Assembly (NCBI RefSeq): GCF_964019385.1
Contig: NC_088654.1
Span: forward strand, 8,053,946-8,117,945
DNA length: 64,000 bases
Source of the DNA: Sycon ciliatum
Taxonomy: Eukaryota; Porifera; Calcarea; Leucosolenida; Sycettidae
Reading direction: 5' to 3'
Program-made: the position numbers and the translations under genes
Shown: positions 21,626-33,397 of the stretch, one piece after another
Position numbering within the stretch: the first letter of the stretch is position 1
How the letters are laid out: the number at the start of each line of letters is the position of its first letter
Notes under the pieces: generated by a model
Databases searched by the model: none
The model's input: the letters and a program-made list of their open reading frames with translations, nothing else
Told to the model about the DNA's origin: nothing

Positions 21626-22394
21626 ATATGATGCGTGCGCCGTTAGCGTCAGAGCAAGAAGAGGGACAACGCGAGTCAAGGGACAATCCGGAGGACGCAA
21701 TACCATACGACCATCTGTTTGTTTCTACCAGCGTTATTGTACCGTCGGCACAGCTCTGACGACGATATACTGGGCGAATGCCGCGGGGCCTCCCAGCGTG
21801 TCAGTGACAGTGGGTGATGGGTAGATAACAAGGTAACTTGCGGACATCATCGGTGGCATGAAGCCTAGTGACTGCCAAGCGTCTTGGCGTGACGGGCGAG
21901 CAGTACAGTGTCATGCCCCAGGGACTGCTGTGGCTGTCGACGTCGGCGGGTCGTGAGGTGCGTTCGCAGGCCTTCTTTGGCGCTCGGACAACTGCAATAC
22001 TAGTACACAGTTTCTCACTAGCTACATAGTACTATGATTCTGGCACGTTATTTCTGCATTGAATAGTGATTGATTTTCCGCGCCGAATTTCCGATGCTGC
22101 ATGCATGTCTCATGGGCGTCAACAGTACTTAACACTTTTCTTTTCCCGCGTTATCACCTCAGCAATGCCAGTTTTGTATGTGGAAACCCCTATATAATAG
22201 CAGTTTGGTCTACATTTTTATTCATTCAACATCTACCTTCACTGATGAGCTATGTATTAGCGAAACAGCTGTCTGAAGGAGTTTATCATTATCGTCTACG
22301 GAAGTGTCCTCGCAATGGTGATGGTTGTGTGCAGGAGGGTCTAGTCGGCTAAAGAGCGCAGTTTAATGGTGGAGGTGACTCAACAAGACTGTAA
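21626..22394 (+). mobile_element. Hammerhead-bearing insertion in a LINE
   Basis: A 0.77 kb non-coding segment splits the LINE RT. The flanks CAACAAAGACTGTAA (21612-21625) and CAACAAGACTGTAA (22381-22394) are the same host sequence apart from one A, as expected for a target duplication of about 14 bp. The insert contains a complete type-I hammerhead at 22236-22279. This fits a non-autonomous PLE-type or retrozyme-like element rather than a TIR or LTR element. Confidence 0.65.
22236..22279 (+). ncRNA. Type-I hammerhead ribozyme
   Basis: Stem I pairs CCTTCA (22236-22241) with TGAAGG (22274-22279). The core is CTGATGAG at 22242-22249. Stem II is GCTA/TAGC with a 5-base loop. GAAA ends at 22265. 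Stem III is ACA/TGT with loop GC. Cleavage is expected after C22273. All core residues are present. Confidence 0.88.
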
Positions 22395-23060
22395 CTTTGA
22401 TGATTTCTAAGTCTTCTCATCCCCTCTCAACTCCAAATGATTTTAACCAACAGCCTCTGACTCAAGTGTCTAGAACGAGAATCCTGGGAGTCGTTGTAGA
22501 CAGTGATGTTTCTTAGTCTGGTCACATAGACTTGATCGTTAGGAAGACTTGCAAAAAAGTTGGCGCTCTTCGACGGTGTTTTCGGCAACTAAGTTTGAGG
22601 GCAAGACGGCAGTTTATCCTCTCTGTTATCCTGTCTGACTAACTATACTGCTGCTCTTGCTTTGCAATGAAGCTATCCGCCAAAGACCGACAGCGACTCT
22701 CGTCCGTTTATCGTCGTTCTGTTCGCGCTGCTTGTGGCTTGAAACTACAATATGACGTCATGCCGCTGTTAGCTAGATTGTCGATTGATCCGTTTGAACA
22801 TTACCTTATTCGTAGCATTGCTAAATTTATCCATGTTAATCATGTCGTTTTCCCTCTCCCAAATCTGCCGGACCTTTTCCCTCAAGTTTCAACCGGCCCT
22901 AGGACAACAAGAAGCTCTTTTAATGCTGCTATTGCAATATCTAAATTCCGGACGACTGACGGTGTCAATTCCTTTTCAAATCGTGCTGCACTGTTCTTTA
23001 ATTCTTTGCCAGTGGAGTGGCGCACCCAGCACCGCACCACTTTTGCTTAGCACCGTCAGA
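22395..23060 (+). mobile_element. LINE RT thumb and C-terminus
   Basis: Continuation of the LINE from 21625. ILGVVVDSDVS (about 22485-22515) precedes a stop. A long frame at 22667-23050 then encodes the C-terminal region with SSVYRRSVRAACGL and FFNSLPVEWR. This pattern is typical of CR1-like LINEs. Confidence 0.75.
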
Positions 23061-23946
23061 CCATGCTAAAAGACGCAGCGTCTTTTCAGAAGTACTTTGA
23101 TCTTCTTTTCAGCAATCGCCCTCATTGATTGGCACCGCCTGTATTGTGTAACTGTGTTTACTGTTGAAGTTGATTGTTCCAACTAGGAACACACGCTTCT
23201 TGCCGAACTTGATACTTGACTGACTCACGACTGCCATCCGGAGCACACGAGGAGCACGTCGCACCTTCCACTCGGCAAACCTGCAAGAAAGCACCACTCC
23301 CTGCTCAATATGCAGTGTTTCGGGGAATTCACCCATCATCTGTTGAGCTGGAGTAGGCTGACGAAGATTGTGCCTGAAAAGCACCACTTATATCGATGCC
23401 TGAATCCATCCACAGCTACCTGACGAATTTGCCAGTCAGTGCGGGAGATGATCGAGCAAGTCATAATATGAAGGTCGCGACATGTCAGTGGCACTGGCAG
23501 GAAATCTACACAAGCATATTCGGAAATAATTTTCTAAGACTCAGGCATGATTCAAGAGCGGTCTTTGATTTCTCCCTTCTTATAGTACGAGCACCAGTCG
23601 ACATTACATTCTTGGAAAATCTTCTGCGAGTGCTGCCTTCCCCTTTCATAGAAAGAACGAGTGAAGAGGGACACTAGCAGCAGGTTCCAGCTAGGTCGCC
23701 AGAATTGCAGAAAATCGAGAAGACGTTTCCTACAACGATTGATCGCACAAAAATTATCGTAAACGAAAAATTTACTGACAAATCTAAACTTTTCAAACGA
23801 TGCCCGCGCAGAGGGTGTGAGCCACCTTAAATATCTCTTATAATTATTTTTCTCACCCTACACCCCTCTACTATGTTATCGGCCCTCTTAAGAGTTGTGT
23901 TCATCACTGTTGAGGCTTCCGATGGAAAATAAAAGAATACTACTAC
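23061..23946. other. Spacer before gypsy element
   Basis: A 92-codon frame on the minus strand (23109-23387) and a 93-codon frame on the plus strand (23396-23677) have protein-like composition but no family I recognise. They may be fragments of a host gene or an old element. Nothing else seen. Confidence 0.35.
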
Positions 23947-24338
23947 TTTAGCGTGGCCCAAGTGGTTGGGCACACAACAACCAACAAGTCTCACCAGAGC
24001 AAGGAGAAGTGGTTGAAGAAATGAAGGATGATCTTTCTTCAGAGACAGAGCTTTTTATATGTGCCAAGACTAAGAGAGTTCAGGTTTCACATAACAACGA
24101 GCAACGGTTTAGACCAATCAGGAGATAGAGAGATGGCACAGATTCGGCCAATCAGAAGACATGTATTGGAAGAAAGTAAAGAAAAAAAGGAAAGCTTCTG
24201 AAAAAGGTAGGTTCGAACTTCATATGCAAAGGATACTAGTCTTATTACTGTACAGGTTTTAACACACCAAGCTACAGTGACACAGGCACTAGACTACAAT
24301 GCAACAGGTACAAGCTTGAAGAATCTGCATGCTCTACA
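23947..24338 (-). repeat. Gypsy 3' LTR
   Basis: Same sequence as 29739-30129, except that the terminal CA has become AA (plus-strand TTTAGCG instead of TGTAGCG) and a few internal changes. Confidence 0.9.
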
Positions 24339-24534
24339 TGGCCCCCTCCCAGATTGAATCACGTCCTCGTGATAATGTGAATATTGTAAAAATAAAAATG
24401 AAACGAAAGAACCCAAGGAAGAAGCTATATAAACTGTGTGTTAAATGCCGACCCAACACTATATCTAAAAAAACTCAAATCTCAATCTCTCAAATCTTCA
24501 CAAGAAAATTGTACATATCAATTGTTCGGGGCTC

Positions 24535-27500
24535 TCATTGACGGTATCGCACCGGCCTCTGGAGATTTGCCCGATTGCGTAAGTTATACCCACCTGCCTG
24601 TGGCATGATCGGAACGGCCGGCACAACGGGAGCTGCCGGAACAGCCGGGACTGGAACAGCCGGAACTGGAACAGCTGGAACTGCCGGAACTGGAATAACC
24701 GGAACTGCCGGAACCGGAACAGGCGGAACTGGAATAGCCGGAACTTCGTCTTGCACGTAATCAGTTAGCGCCGGTTGAGGTAGGTGTGCTGGCACTGGAG
24801 CGTGCTGCTCCTCCGGTACTTGAGTCGTTGACTTGAGCCGGTTGATGTGCACCACCTGGAGTTTCCCTGTATCACAGTGTTCAATCCTGTACACCACGTC
24901 ATCGATCACCTCGACAACTCGATACGGCCCGGTCCATGGCTTGAGGAACTTCTTTGTGTTGCCTGCTTTCACAGCTGGGTTGTGTAAGCGCACCTTGTCA
25001 TTGATCGCAAACCGTGGCTTGGTCGTCTTTGCATCATAGTAGTCCTTCTGACGGTTCTGTGCTTTAGCGCCAGCTGATCGAGCGTGAGAAAATGCCTGCT
25101 GCAAGGAGATCTCGAGACCAATCATATAGTCAGGTACAGATTTGACATGTTCTCTGGAGTCGTTAAACATAATATCCACTGGCAACTTAAGCTCTCTGCC
25201 GAACATCAATCTAGCTGGGGTTTCCTTGGTTGAACTATGTACGCTACTACGATACGCCAGTAAACAGCGTTGAATATGCAGGTCCCAGTCATTGTGATTG
25301 GCATTGACTCTCGCACTCAGCATGTTCTCAAGTGTACGATTCATCCGTTCAACTAAACCATCACTAGAAGGATGATATGGAGTCGTGCGTGTCTTCTTCA
25401 TATCTAACAGTTCACAGATGGATTTGAACAAATTTGACTCAAATTGCGCACCTTGATCAGTGTGGATAGACAGTGGCACACCGTAGCGTCAAATGAAACC
25501 ATCAATCAGTGCCGAAGCTATTGTCCTAGCAGTCATATCCGGGATGGCAAACGCTTCTACCCACTTCGTGAAATAATCAGTAATCACAACAATGTAGAGG
25601 TTACCTCGATTTGTTCTGGGCAGTGGTCCCATGATGTCCATAGCGACACGTTGCAGTGGAAAGGATGGTTGGTCCACCTTCATCGGAGCGCGAGCGGTTG
25701 GTGCTGGGGTACGCCTAGCTGAACAAAGCGCACATGCCTTGCAATGCAGCTCAATGTCAGACGACATAAAAGGCCAATAGAATCTAGCTTTCACCTTCTC
25801 TAGAGTACGTTCAGTAGCGAGGTGGCCACCACTACACTCATTGTGCATCCCAGTCATAATTCTCTGTCGCAAACTGACAGGTACAACAAGTTGCAGAAAT
25901 GAGTTGCTACCATCTACTGAAGTGTACGTACGATACAATAAGCCATCTTGCAGAACCAGCCGTTTCCACTGACTCCACAGACGTATCAAGGTTAATTATG
26001 CTCCTTTCATAGCACTATCACTGCGTTTAGGCCTGTCTAACAATGCTTGTTGCCAACCAATCATGCAGTCAATGTCACTGTCTTCCGCTTGAGCTCTGCG
26101 AATATCTTCTGCACTAAAAAAATCTGCCCAATTGCTTCCAAGTAAAGTGCTATCATCATTCGCATGTTCTGCAGGTTGTGATTCAACGTCAACATTACCC
26201 ACGTATGCTTGATGTCCAGAATCCTGCGTCAATGCATCACCAGCTGCTGTATCCGGAGAGACTGATGGCACGGCTGTAGGGACAGGAATGGAAGACTGGG
26301 AAGGACAGACAACAGTAATATTTGGATCCATTACTGAAGGCTCGGCAGTGGCCGATGCAGGATGCTCCGAATTGTCCGCAGGTTGGCTATGGAACCGTGA
26401 CAATGCATCTGCGTTGGCATGCTGAGTACCTCTACGGTGGACAGTTGTGAAATCGAACGCTTCTAGTTTCTCCAACCATCTCGCCAGGATACCTTCCGAA
26501 TCCTTGAAAGACTTCAACCAGAGAAGGGCTTTGTGATCGGTTCGCAAGGTAAAGTTTGCACCCAGCAAATAATGTTTGAAGTATTGCACAAAGAAGACCA
26601 CTGCATACATCTCACGCCGAGTTGTGCCGTAGCGACGTTGGCTCTTACTAAGTGAACTACTAGCATACGCAATTACCTGCTCTCTGCCCTGATCGTCAAC
26701 CTGCGATAGAGTTGCACCAATACCAGTGTCAGAAGCATCCGTGTCTAGGATAAACTTGCGGGATGGATCCGGGTACGTCAGGACAGGAGATGACGTGAGC
26801 TTCTGCTTCAGGATATCGAACGCTTGCTGACACTCATCCGTCCACGAAAAGCTTGCCTGTTTCTGCATTAGCTTGTGTAGCGGTGCTGCAATTGTCGCGA
26901 AGTCCTTGATGAACCGCCTGTAGTAGGAAGCAAAACCTACAAATCGACGAACCTCGGTTGCAGAGCTAAGTGGTTTGAGACTGGTGACCGAACTGCAATT
27001 CTTGGGATCAGGGCTCACACCACCTCCCTTGAACACATGCCCAAGATACGTTACCGACTTGCTCAGAATCTGGCACTTACGAGGCTTGACCTTCAAACCT
27101 GCTGCCCGGAATTTTTCAAATACTAGGCGCAGTCTAACCAGATGTTCTTGAAATGTTTTCGAGAAAGTTATGGTGTCATCTATGTACGCTGAACATACGC
27201 TTGGCACAAGATCACCCAGAACCATGGTCATCAGGCGCTGGAAAGTTGCTGGGGCATTGCACAACCCAAATGGCATGACTTTCCATTCAAACAATCCAAA
27301 TGGAGTGACAAATGCTGATTTCGCCCTTGCTGCATTAGTTAGCTCTACCTGCCAGTAACCGGATGCAAGATCTAGGGTTGTGAAATACTGTGCGTCACCC
27401 ATGTTGTCTATCGCATCATCAATCCGTGGAATGGGGAATGCGTCTCTGACAGTTACAGCATTGAGTTTGCGATAATCGACACATAGTCTAATAGCTCCAT

Positions 27501-28743
27501 CAGGCTTCCGAACAACAACAATAGGGGCTGCCCAAGGACTGTTGGACGGATCGACTAAACCCTCAGCTAAAAGCTGCTCAACATGTTCACGAACCTCATT
27601 TGCATGGTGAAGCGGCAATCGTCTAGGGGCTTGGCGAATAGGCTGGCTGCTAGTGGTCTCGATGTCGTGTTTGGCAACACCGGTAGAGCCAAGATCCATT
27701 GCTCCCGTTAAAATTATGTCGCTGAACTCCGAGAGAAGAGACCTGACGGCTGCTGCCTCTTCTGTATCGAGATGACTAAGGTCAAACAACTCAACAGGGT
27801 CAGAACACATATCAGCAGCATTACAGCTTTCAGCAGTACAATCACGCTCATCCGCGGCTTCTGCGGCTTTCTCAACAAAGCAAGATTCGAACATGCCAAC
27901 AACTGTACCCTTGTTTATAGTGACAGGCCGTGGTAGCAGGTTCTGCAACCTGACAGGAACGTTACTGTTCTCACTCACGGTCGTGACCACTCTAGCTGCA
28001 CTGACACAAAATTTATCTACTAACGACTCTGTTGGCTCTACCATTCCGCACGATGGAGACATAAACTCAGTGTCACGTAATCTACCTTGCGTTATCAACT
28101 GAGAATAGCCCTGTAGAACAACAGATTCAGCCAATTGCACTGGAATGGGGTCTGTTTCCACTCTCTGACATAATAGGTGCTTGGGCCCAACTCCCTGTGT
28201 TAATGGAAGGGTCTGATTGCTCAAGCGCAGACAGCCTTGTCCCAGATCCATAATAAAACCGTGCCTATGGAGGAAGTCTATGCCTAATAGTACGTCAGGC
28301 TCAATGTTTGCAACTACCATAGTGTGCTGAAGTTGGAGGCTGCCAAACTCTAGCTGCACACCCACCGCTCCTTCCACAGTCACGCCACTGCCATCAACAC
28401 TTCGGACTGATGTAGAAATTTTGTTTAATTTTATATGCTTATGTTGTTGATAGAATGCTGAGCTGACAAACGAAATCGAACTTCCAGAATCAACTAACAT
28501 GTGGACATCAGTTATGCATATTGAACTTACTTTGCCGATAACATACTGGCAACTGTCAACAGCAACGGAATGGCATACTACATCGGAAGGCGCGGCGGGC
28601 AGCACTTCCGGGCCATGGTGGTTTGGAGCTGACTCTGGACCCTCTATGCCAACTCCCGGCCGTTTCCCGAAGGGCGCTGACGTTGTCCCCGGGGTGGAGG
28701 TGCAGTCGGGCAGTACGCAATCAGATGTTCGGCACTCCCACAA
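24535..28743 (-). pseudogene. Gypsy Pol, broken by two in-frame stops
   Basis: One continuous frame interrupted by TAA at 25996-25998 and TGA at 25489-25491. From the 5' side: protease (LVDSGSS, residue about 83-89), RT (LCVDYRKLN; YIDD at 520-523), RNase H (DTDAS, about 667), integrase with an H..H..C-x2-C zinc module (HNECSGGH, CKACALC) and D, D, E catalytic positions (MDIMGPLP; HTDQGAQF; GLVERMNR). A GPY/F-type C-terminal motif (WTGPYRVVEVIDD) and a Pro/Val/Ala repeat tail follow. Pol overlaps the end of Gag in a different frame, as usual for frameshift expression. The two stops separate RNase H from integrase and split integrase. Confidence 0.92.
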
Positions 28744-28745
28744 TG

Positions 28746-29654
28746 TTAACAGCGGCGCTGTTGTTGGGGTTGCTTCTGGGGTTGCTGCAGCGGTCGCTGC
28801 AAAGATGACAGAGCGGTTTCCAATCGTTCCATCCTTACTAATAAGGCATCCAAACGATCTTCCCTGGCAGCACAGACAGCCGCGGCCACTGGCTGAGACG
28901 CACTAGTAGTAGCGTCCGCTTGGTGTATGGCAAGTGCTCGAAGTCCTTGCTGCAGTGCCTGGTCCAGAGTTCGGGGGTCTTGGCGACGTACCTCCATGCG
29001 CAACTCTCTGCTGTCCAGACCTTCAATGAATTGGTCACATGCCAGCTGGTCCTGCACGAGGTTTGGCAAGGTAGGGTACGCTCTGCGAGACAATCGGCGA
29101 ATCACCTCGCAGTAATCAGACAACGCCTCCTCGCCTCGCTGTCGTCTGGCCTTCAATTCCGCTCTGTGGAGGTCGGTCCTGACGGGTGGAGCAAACCGAC
29201 CCTCCAGAGCTACCAGTAATTGCTGAACATCCTGGCGTGTCGCGACAGGAAGCGACTGGTAGTAGCACTGCGCATTATCTATCAAGTACAACGGGATGTA
29301 CTGTGCCTGGTCCTGCGGCGTCCACTGATTAACCAGGCAAACTTGAGTGAAGTGGTCACGCCAAGTAGTCCAGTCCGAGGCTGCTCCACCATAAAAACGT
29401 TCCGGAGTTGCCCATGGCCGGATGGGTCGAACGGGAGCTGGCTGGGCGGGCTGAACTGGCTGGGCGGGCTGAATTGGCTGGGCGGGCTGCACTGACTGGG
29501 CGGGCTGAACTGGCTGTGCTGGCTGGGCTGGCTGAACTGGCTGGGCTGGCTGAGCTGGCTGAACTGGCTGGGCTGGCTGGGCTGGCTGAGCAGGCTGGGC
29601 AGGACGGGGCGGCTGGGCCGGCGGTACTTGCTGGTTAGGCTGTGCTTGGGCCAT
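28746..29654 (-). CDS. Gypsy Gag, ends inside its zinc knuckle
   Basis: 302 residues from ATG at 29654. The N-terminus is a long Pro/Ala/Gln repeat (units [12 protein letters not shown], residues about 14-70). A capsid-like alpha-helical region follows ([12 protein letters not shown], then [17 protein letters not shown]). The frame ends at a TAA directly after the first Cys of what would be a C-x2-C-x4-H-x4-C knuckle. The remaining knuckle residues (HC, then H and C in correct spacing) are encoded in the same frame just downstream. The stop therefore truncates the nucleic-acid-binding end of Gag in this copy. Confidence 0.85.
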   Translation of the reverse strand: MAQAQPNQQVPPAQPPRPAQPAQPAQPAQPVQPAQPAQPVQPAQPAQPVQPAQSVQPAQPIQPAQPVQPAQPAPVRPIRPWATPERFYGGAASDWTTWRDHFTQVCLVNQWTPQDQAQYIPLYLIDNAQCYYQSLPVATRQDVQQLLVALEGRFAPPVRTDLHRAELKARRQRGEEALSDYCEVIRRLSRRAYPTLPNLVQDQLACDQFIEGLDSRELRMEVRRQDPRTLDQALQQGLRALAIHQADATTSASQPVAAAVCAAREDRLDALLVRMERLETALSSLQRPLQQPQKQPQQQRRC

Positions 29655-29738
29655 TCCGAACCAGGAATCACTTCACATTGTCACAACAACAAAAACATAG
29701 CATGAAAAAACCCCGAAACATCCACCGCTGCCACCAGT

Positions 29739-30129
29739 TGTAGCGTGGCCCAAGTGGTTGGGCACACAACAACCAACAAGTCTCACCAGAGCAAGGAGAA
29801 GTGGTTGAAGAAATGAAGGATGATCTTTCTTCAGAGACAGAGCTTTTTATATGTGCCAAGACTAAGAGAGTTCAGGTTTCACATAACAACGTGCAACGGT
29901 TTAGACCAATCAGGAGATAGAGAGATGGCACAGATTCGGCCAATCAGAAGACATGTATTGGAAGAAAGTAAAGAAAAAAAGGAAAGCTTCTGAAAAAGGT
30001 AGGTCGAACTTCATATGCAAAGGATACTAGTCTTATTACTGTATAGGTTTTAACACACCAAGCTACAGGGACACAGGCACTAGACTACAATGCAACAGGT
30101 ACAAGCTTGAAGAATCTGCATGCTCTACA
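29739..30129 (-). repeat. Gypsy 5' LTR
   Basis: Read on the minus strand it begins TGTAGAGCATGCAG and ends CCACGCTACA (TG..CA). It differs from the 3' LTR at a handful of positions and one single-base indel. Confidence 0.9.
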
Positions 30130-30758
30130 CTACTACTACATGTACTACTAGTACAACACACACACACTGTGTACATGGCCTTCCGTTCACACTAACCAGA
30201 CCTAACAGAATACTGCTAGCCCTGAAACCTTCACAGCCCCGAACATTCACACACAGTTTCCCAGTCAGCGCTTACTTAAAACTACCAAATCAACATTAAA
30301 TTCACAGTACAAGAACATTCACCGATCTTAGTCGGGAACACATGAAGGGGATCCACCAATGGCCAAAATCTAAATCAGGTTCAAGCGTTCTTCAGGGAGA
30401 CTCACCGGGTTTTTTTCCTACGTATTCGTTTACAACCATGGTGAGCTTGTCATCACCTCAGGTCCAGAGTGCAGAAGGAGAGCTCTACGCCCCAGCCACT
30501 GCGCCGGCTATTCGTGCAGCCTTTGCTGCATTTTCAAATAACACTGCCTCATCGATGGGCACCACCGCTTCCGCCGTCACACACCAACATGTGACCATGG
30601 CAGGCTCATTCACGGTGAACGTTCCGCAAGAAGAACACAAGCATCATCTCCAAAAACAGCAGCCAGACCATCAGCAGCCAGAACACCACCACCAAACCCA
30701 TCGCCAACAACTTCTGGTTCCAAATCCAGACCAGAGTAGTGACATGAGTGATGCGTGA
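30130..30758 (+). pseudogene. ZNF upstream module fused to a C-terminal tail
   Basis: 30170-30335 matches the ZNF upstream module (AACAGAATACTGCTAGCCC, CACACACAGTTTCCC). It runs directly into coding for the end of the last finger (HMK at about 30340) and the family tail (MVSLSS, TMAGSFTVNVPQEEHK, to a stop at 30758). The TATA box, start and all fingers are missing, so one deletion removed the gene body. The gypsy element sits just upstream. Confidence 0.65.
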
Positions 30759-33008
30759 AATTAGATAATTTTCAAACGCATACCGGGAATATTGCGTGTG
30801 GCCGCGCGACCGGTGGCAGGATTCTTTGGATTTAGTGCCAGGGCCAAACAGTTTACGTCTGCTTTTGCAGACATTAACAGTATCTTTCATGTTCTAGTCC
30901 TGGTGTAAATTCGAAACTCTTTTTCATTTCTTGTGCAACCCTTACCGAAGGCCCCAGCGACTTGAACACTTCTCGGACAGTCATATGGCGTGTAATCACT
31001 TCTCCTGCTTCCGTAGCATTTCTCCTGTCTCCGTGATCATGGTAGTGGTACATATTACTGCCGTGGACATTGGCCAAGTACGCAGAAGATTAGCTCCTAC
31101 ATGTACAAATACACCCTTCAAAACGGTGAACCCCTTGATAGGCAACAAACCTCTGGGTCATCCTGATAAAGATATTATTAAAATCTGATAGTTCTTCAAG
31201 GGCCAACATGTGGTAGGGTGCACTGGGTCACGTGCCAATGTCAAAAGCGGTAATAGTATTTATAGTTACAAGCACAGTTGTGTGCACGTGTGTGAGATAT
31301 GATACAAAGACTAAAGCGTGTGTCTACATACCAACAACACTGTGTGTGCATATGACGTTTTGTTGTGTGTTGTGTGTGTGTGTGTGTGTTTCTATATTTC
31401 TGTTTCCCTTTCTCTTTCACTACCATGCCACTCAGCTGTGAAGCATTCGTCTATGTTGGAACATAGCCATAATGTGCTATACTATCAAGAGCCATGCTGG
31501 TTTAAGGATTTCTCTGAGAACTTTGAACGAACGCTGTTGTGGGTTTGTGCTCGTGTCGAAAACATGAGGTCCATAGTGTCAGCTGAGTAAAACCGGGGAA
31601 TTATGTTTGTAATTCGATCTGATAGAAGCGTCTGAGCATTACGAAACAAGTTCACCCAATAATCCTTTTGCAAATATGTTTTAACAATTCGCAATACATG
31701 CAAGAATTCCTAAGTAAAAGTAGCATGGTGAGTGCTCTGAGCTTTACTACCCTCTCGTTTAAACAGTTTAATAATTATTGAAGTAAAAAGGAGAAACGAT
31801 CACCCATAACACTATACCCAAGACAGGTAAAATTATAACATCGACAAAAAACGGGCACTAGTTATGCGCTCGGGGTTAGCAACTACACCAGATTTTGTAC
31901 CGTTAAAAAATGCATATTCAAGCATAAACTGACGAGAAGTCCTGGGACTTTCGGCGGGAGGGGGAGGCATGATAGTCTTACGTTTCAAAACATGGTGTAG
32001 TTGGTTGCCTAGATCTCATAAGTTTGCCCACAATTTTCCCGAGCAAATTCATCCGTATATAAAAACTTCGTGACTTTTTTTGAAAGCTGAGCACAGCTCT
32101 GGAATTGTTCCGTTTTAACGCTTGTGGCATTGTCTAACCTGTTTACAAGCTACTCCTCCGCGTCATTAAAATCGTCGCTTCCCACATCGCAATGTTTGTG
32201 ACTTGGCTCGTCTTAGTCAGACTGTCGGAGTCGCTGTTTTCTGTGTTCGAACATTGGTGCCACCCTTCCTGCGCAATGTGTCTACTTGTTACTGAAGCTT
32301 TGGTGGTCTCGGACTTTGTCGGAGCCCTATTCCGAACTAAGCAACTTCATCGCGCTCCGCACTAATCCGCCTAAGAGCACATATCGTTTTTCTGGAGTTC
32401 GTGCCTCCCTCCTCGTTCACGTGGGCATTTATTACGACTGCAAGCTCCGATATAAGAACGGAGACCCCCTCGACTTAGACCTCGGCCTTTGGGGAATACA
32501 TGAATACATAAACCAAAAATCCTGGCATCTCTCCTGGATCCGAAATGCTGAAATTGACGATGGCAGGAACAAAGTGTTCACAAATTCCTAAAATGCGCTA
32601 CTTGTGGCTCAAGTTGCTGCGAAGGTAGCAGGTCTGAAAACACCAACAAAATCAGCGAAGCGCTTGCGGAGGAAAGAAGGTGCAGAACTGCGTACCCTAT
32701 CCCGCAGGAAGGTCGCTACAGTGTACTTAAAAAATGCTAGCTTTTCACTCACAAAGCAACTGTTCAGTACATGGGGTAGTGGTCTACCAGAGCAATCACA
32801 CTCACCACCGTGGTGGTTTGCCAGAAATGAGTAGAAGCAAAAAAACCACACTCGCAGCCACAGAATAGATAAATAGCCTAAAAAAATCTAAATCCATCAA
32901 AGAACCACCAGCAAGCTGGAGAAAAGGCCGTAAAATCAAGTGAAACAGCATGGCCAGTGGTGCGCATGGGTGACTGGGCAGCAGGGGAGCGCCTGAAAAC
33001 AATGACTC
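30759..33008. other. Spacer without recognised gene
   Basis: I see no supportable gene. A GT microsatellite lies at 31365-31390. Frames at 32286-32591 and 32604-32834 (plus) are protein-like but unrecognised. The segment 32745-32810 (ACAAAGCAACTGTTCAGTAC) recurs at 39115-39170, so it belongs to an interspersed repeat later interrupted by the BEL element. Confidence 0.4.
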
Positions 33009-33349
33009 TGTTATGAACCCTCTAAGATTCTCTAAATTGTCAGGATCGTACGACCACACGGCACGAGGACAACTGTTTTCCTTTACACAGTATATTTCAC
33101 TTCATCTGATAATTAACAATGAACACTAATAACACCAGCTATTTATAGCATGCAAAAACAGCGTACATGCAAAACATAAGCATATAAAACTGGACATAAC
33201 AGCGTATACAGCAAAAACACACACAGCGCATATAGCGTATGCCATGCAGCAACATCAGCGGTACGGCGGAGTCGAAAGACAACATTGCGACGAATACAAC
33301 GCCATAAGCGCGAAGGCCTTTCCCAATTGAGAACTGGTGGTTTGCAACA
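33009..33349 (-). repeat. BEL/Pao 3' LTR
   Basis: 341 bp, beginning (minus strand) TGTTGCAAACCACC and ending GGTTCATAACA. Lacks the CAA expansion of the 5' LTR. Confidence 0.9.
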
Positions 33350-33397
33350 TTCTCCCCACCAAAGGGCTTCTCACCGCCGTACATCAATGCAGACAAG

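Larger units (their letters stand above)
23947..30129 (-). mobile_element. Ty3/gypsy LTR retrotransposon, near complete
   Basis: 6.2 kb element reading right to left, bounded by LTRs of about 391 bp and flanked by CTAC on both sides (4-bp target duplication). Just inside the 5' LTR (plus coordinates 29722-29738, read on the minus strand) is TGGTGGCAGCGGTGG, a common gypsy primer-binding-site form. The order is gag, protease, RT, RNase H, integrase. I noted about five LTR differences by eye (a little over 1 percent), so insertion is recent. Three nonsense codons in gag and pol make this copy defective. It is inserted in the upstream module of the ZNF remnant at 30130-30758. Confidence 0.93.

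Noticed and set aside
29408..29638. Plus-strand ORF rich in AELAGRA repeats
   Set aside because: It is the antisense of the Pro/Ala/Gln repeat in gypsy Gag.
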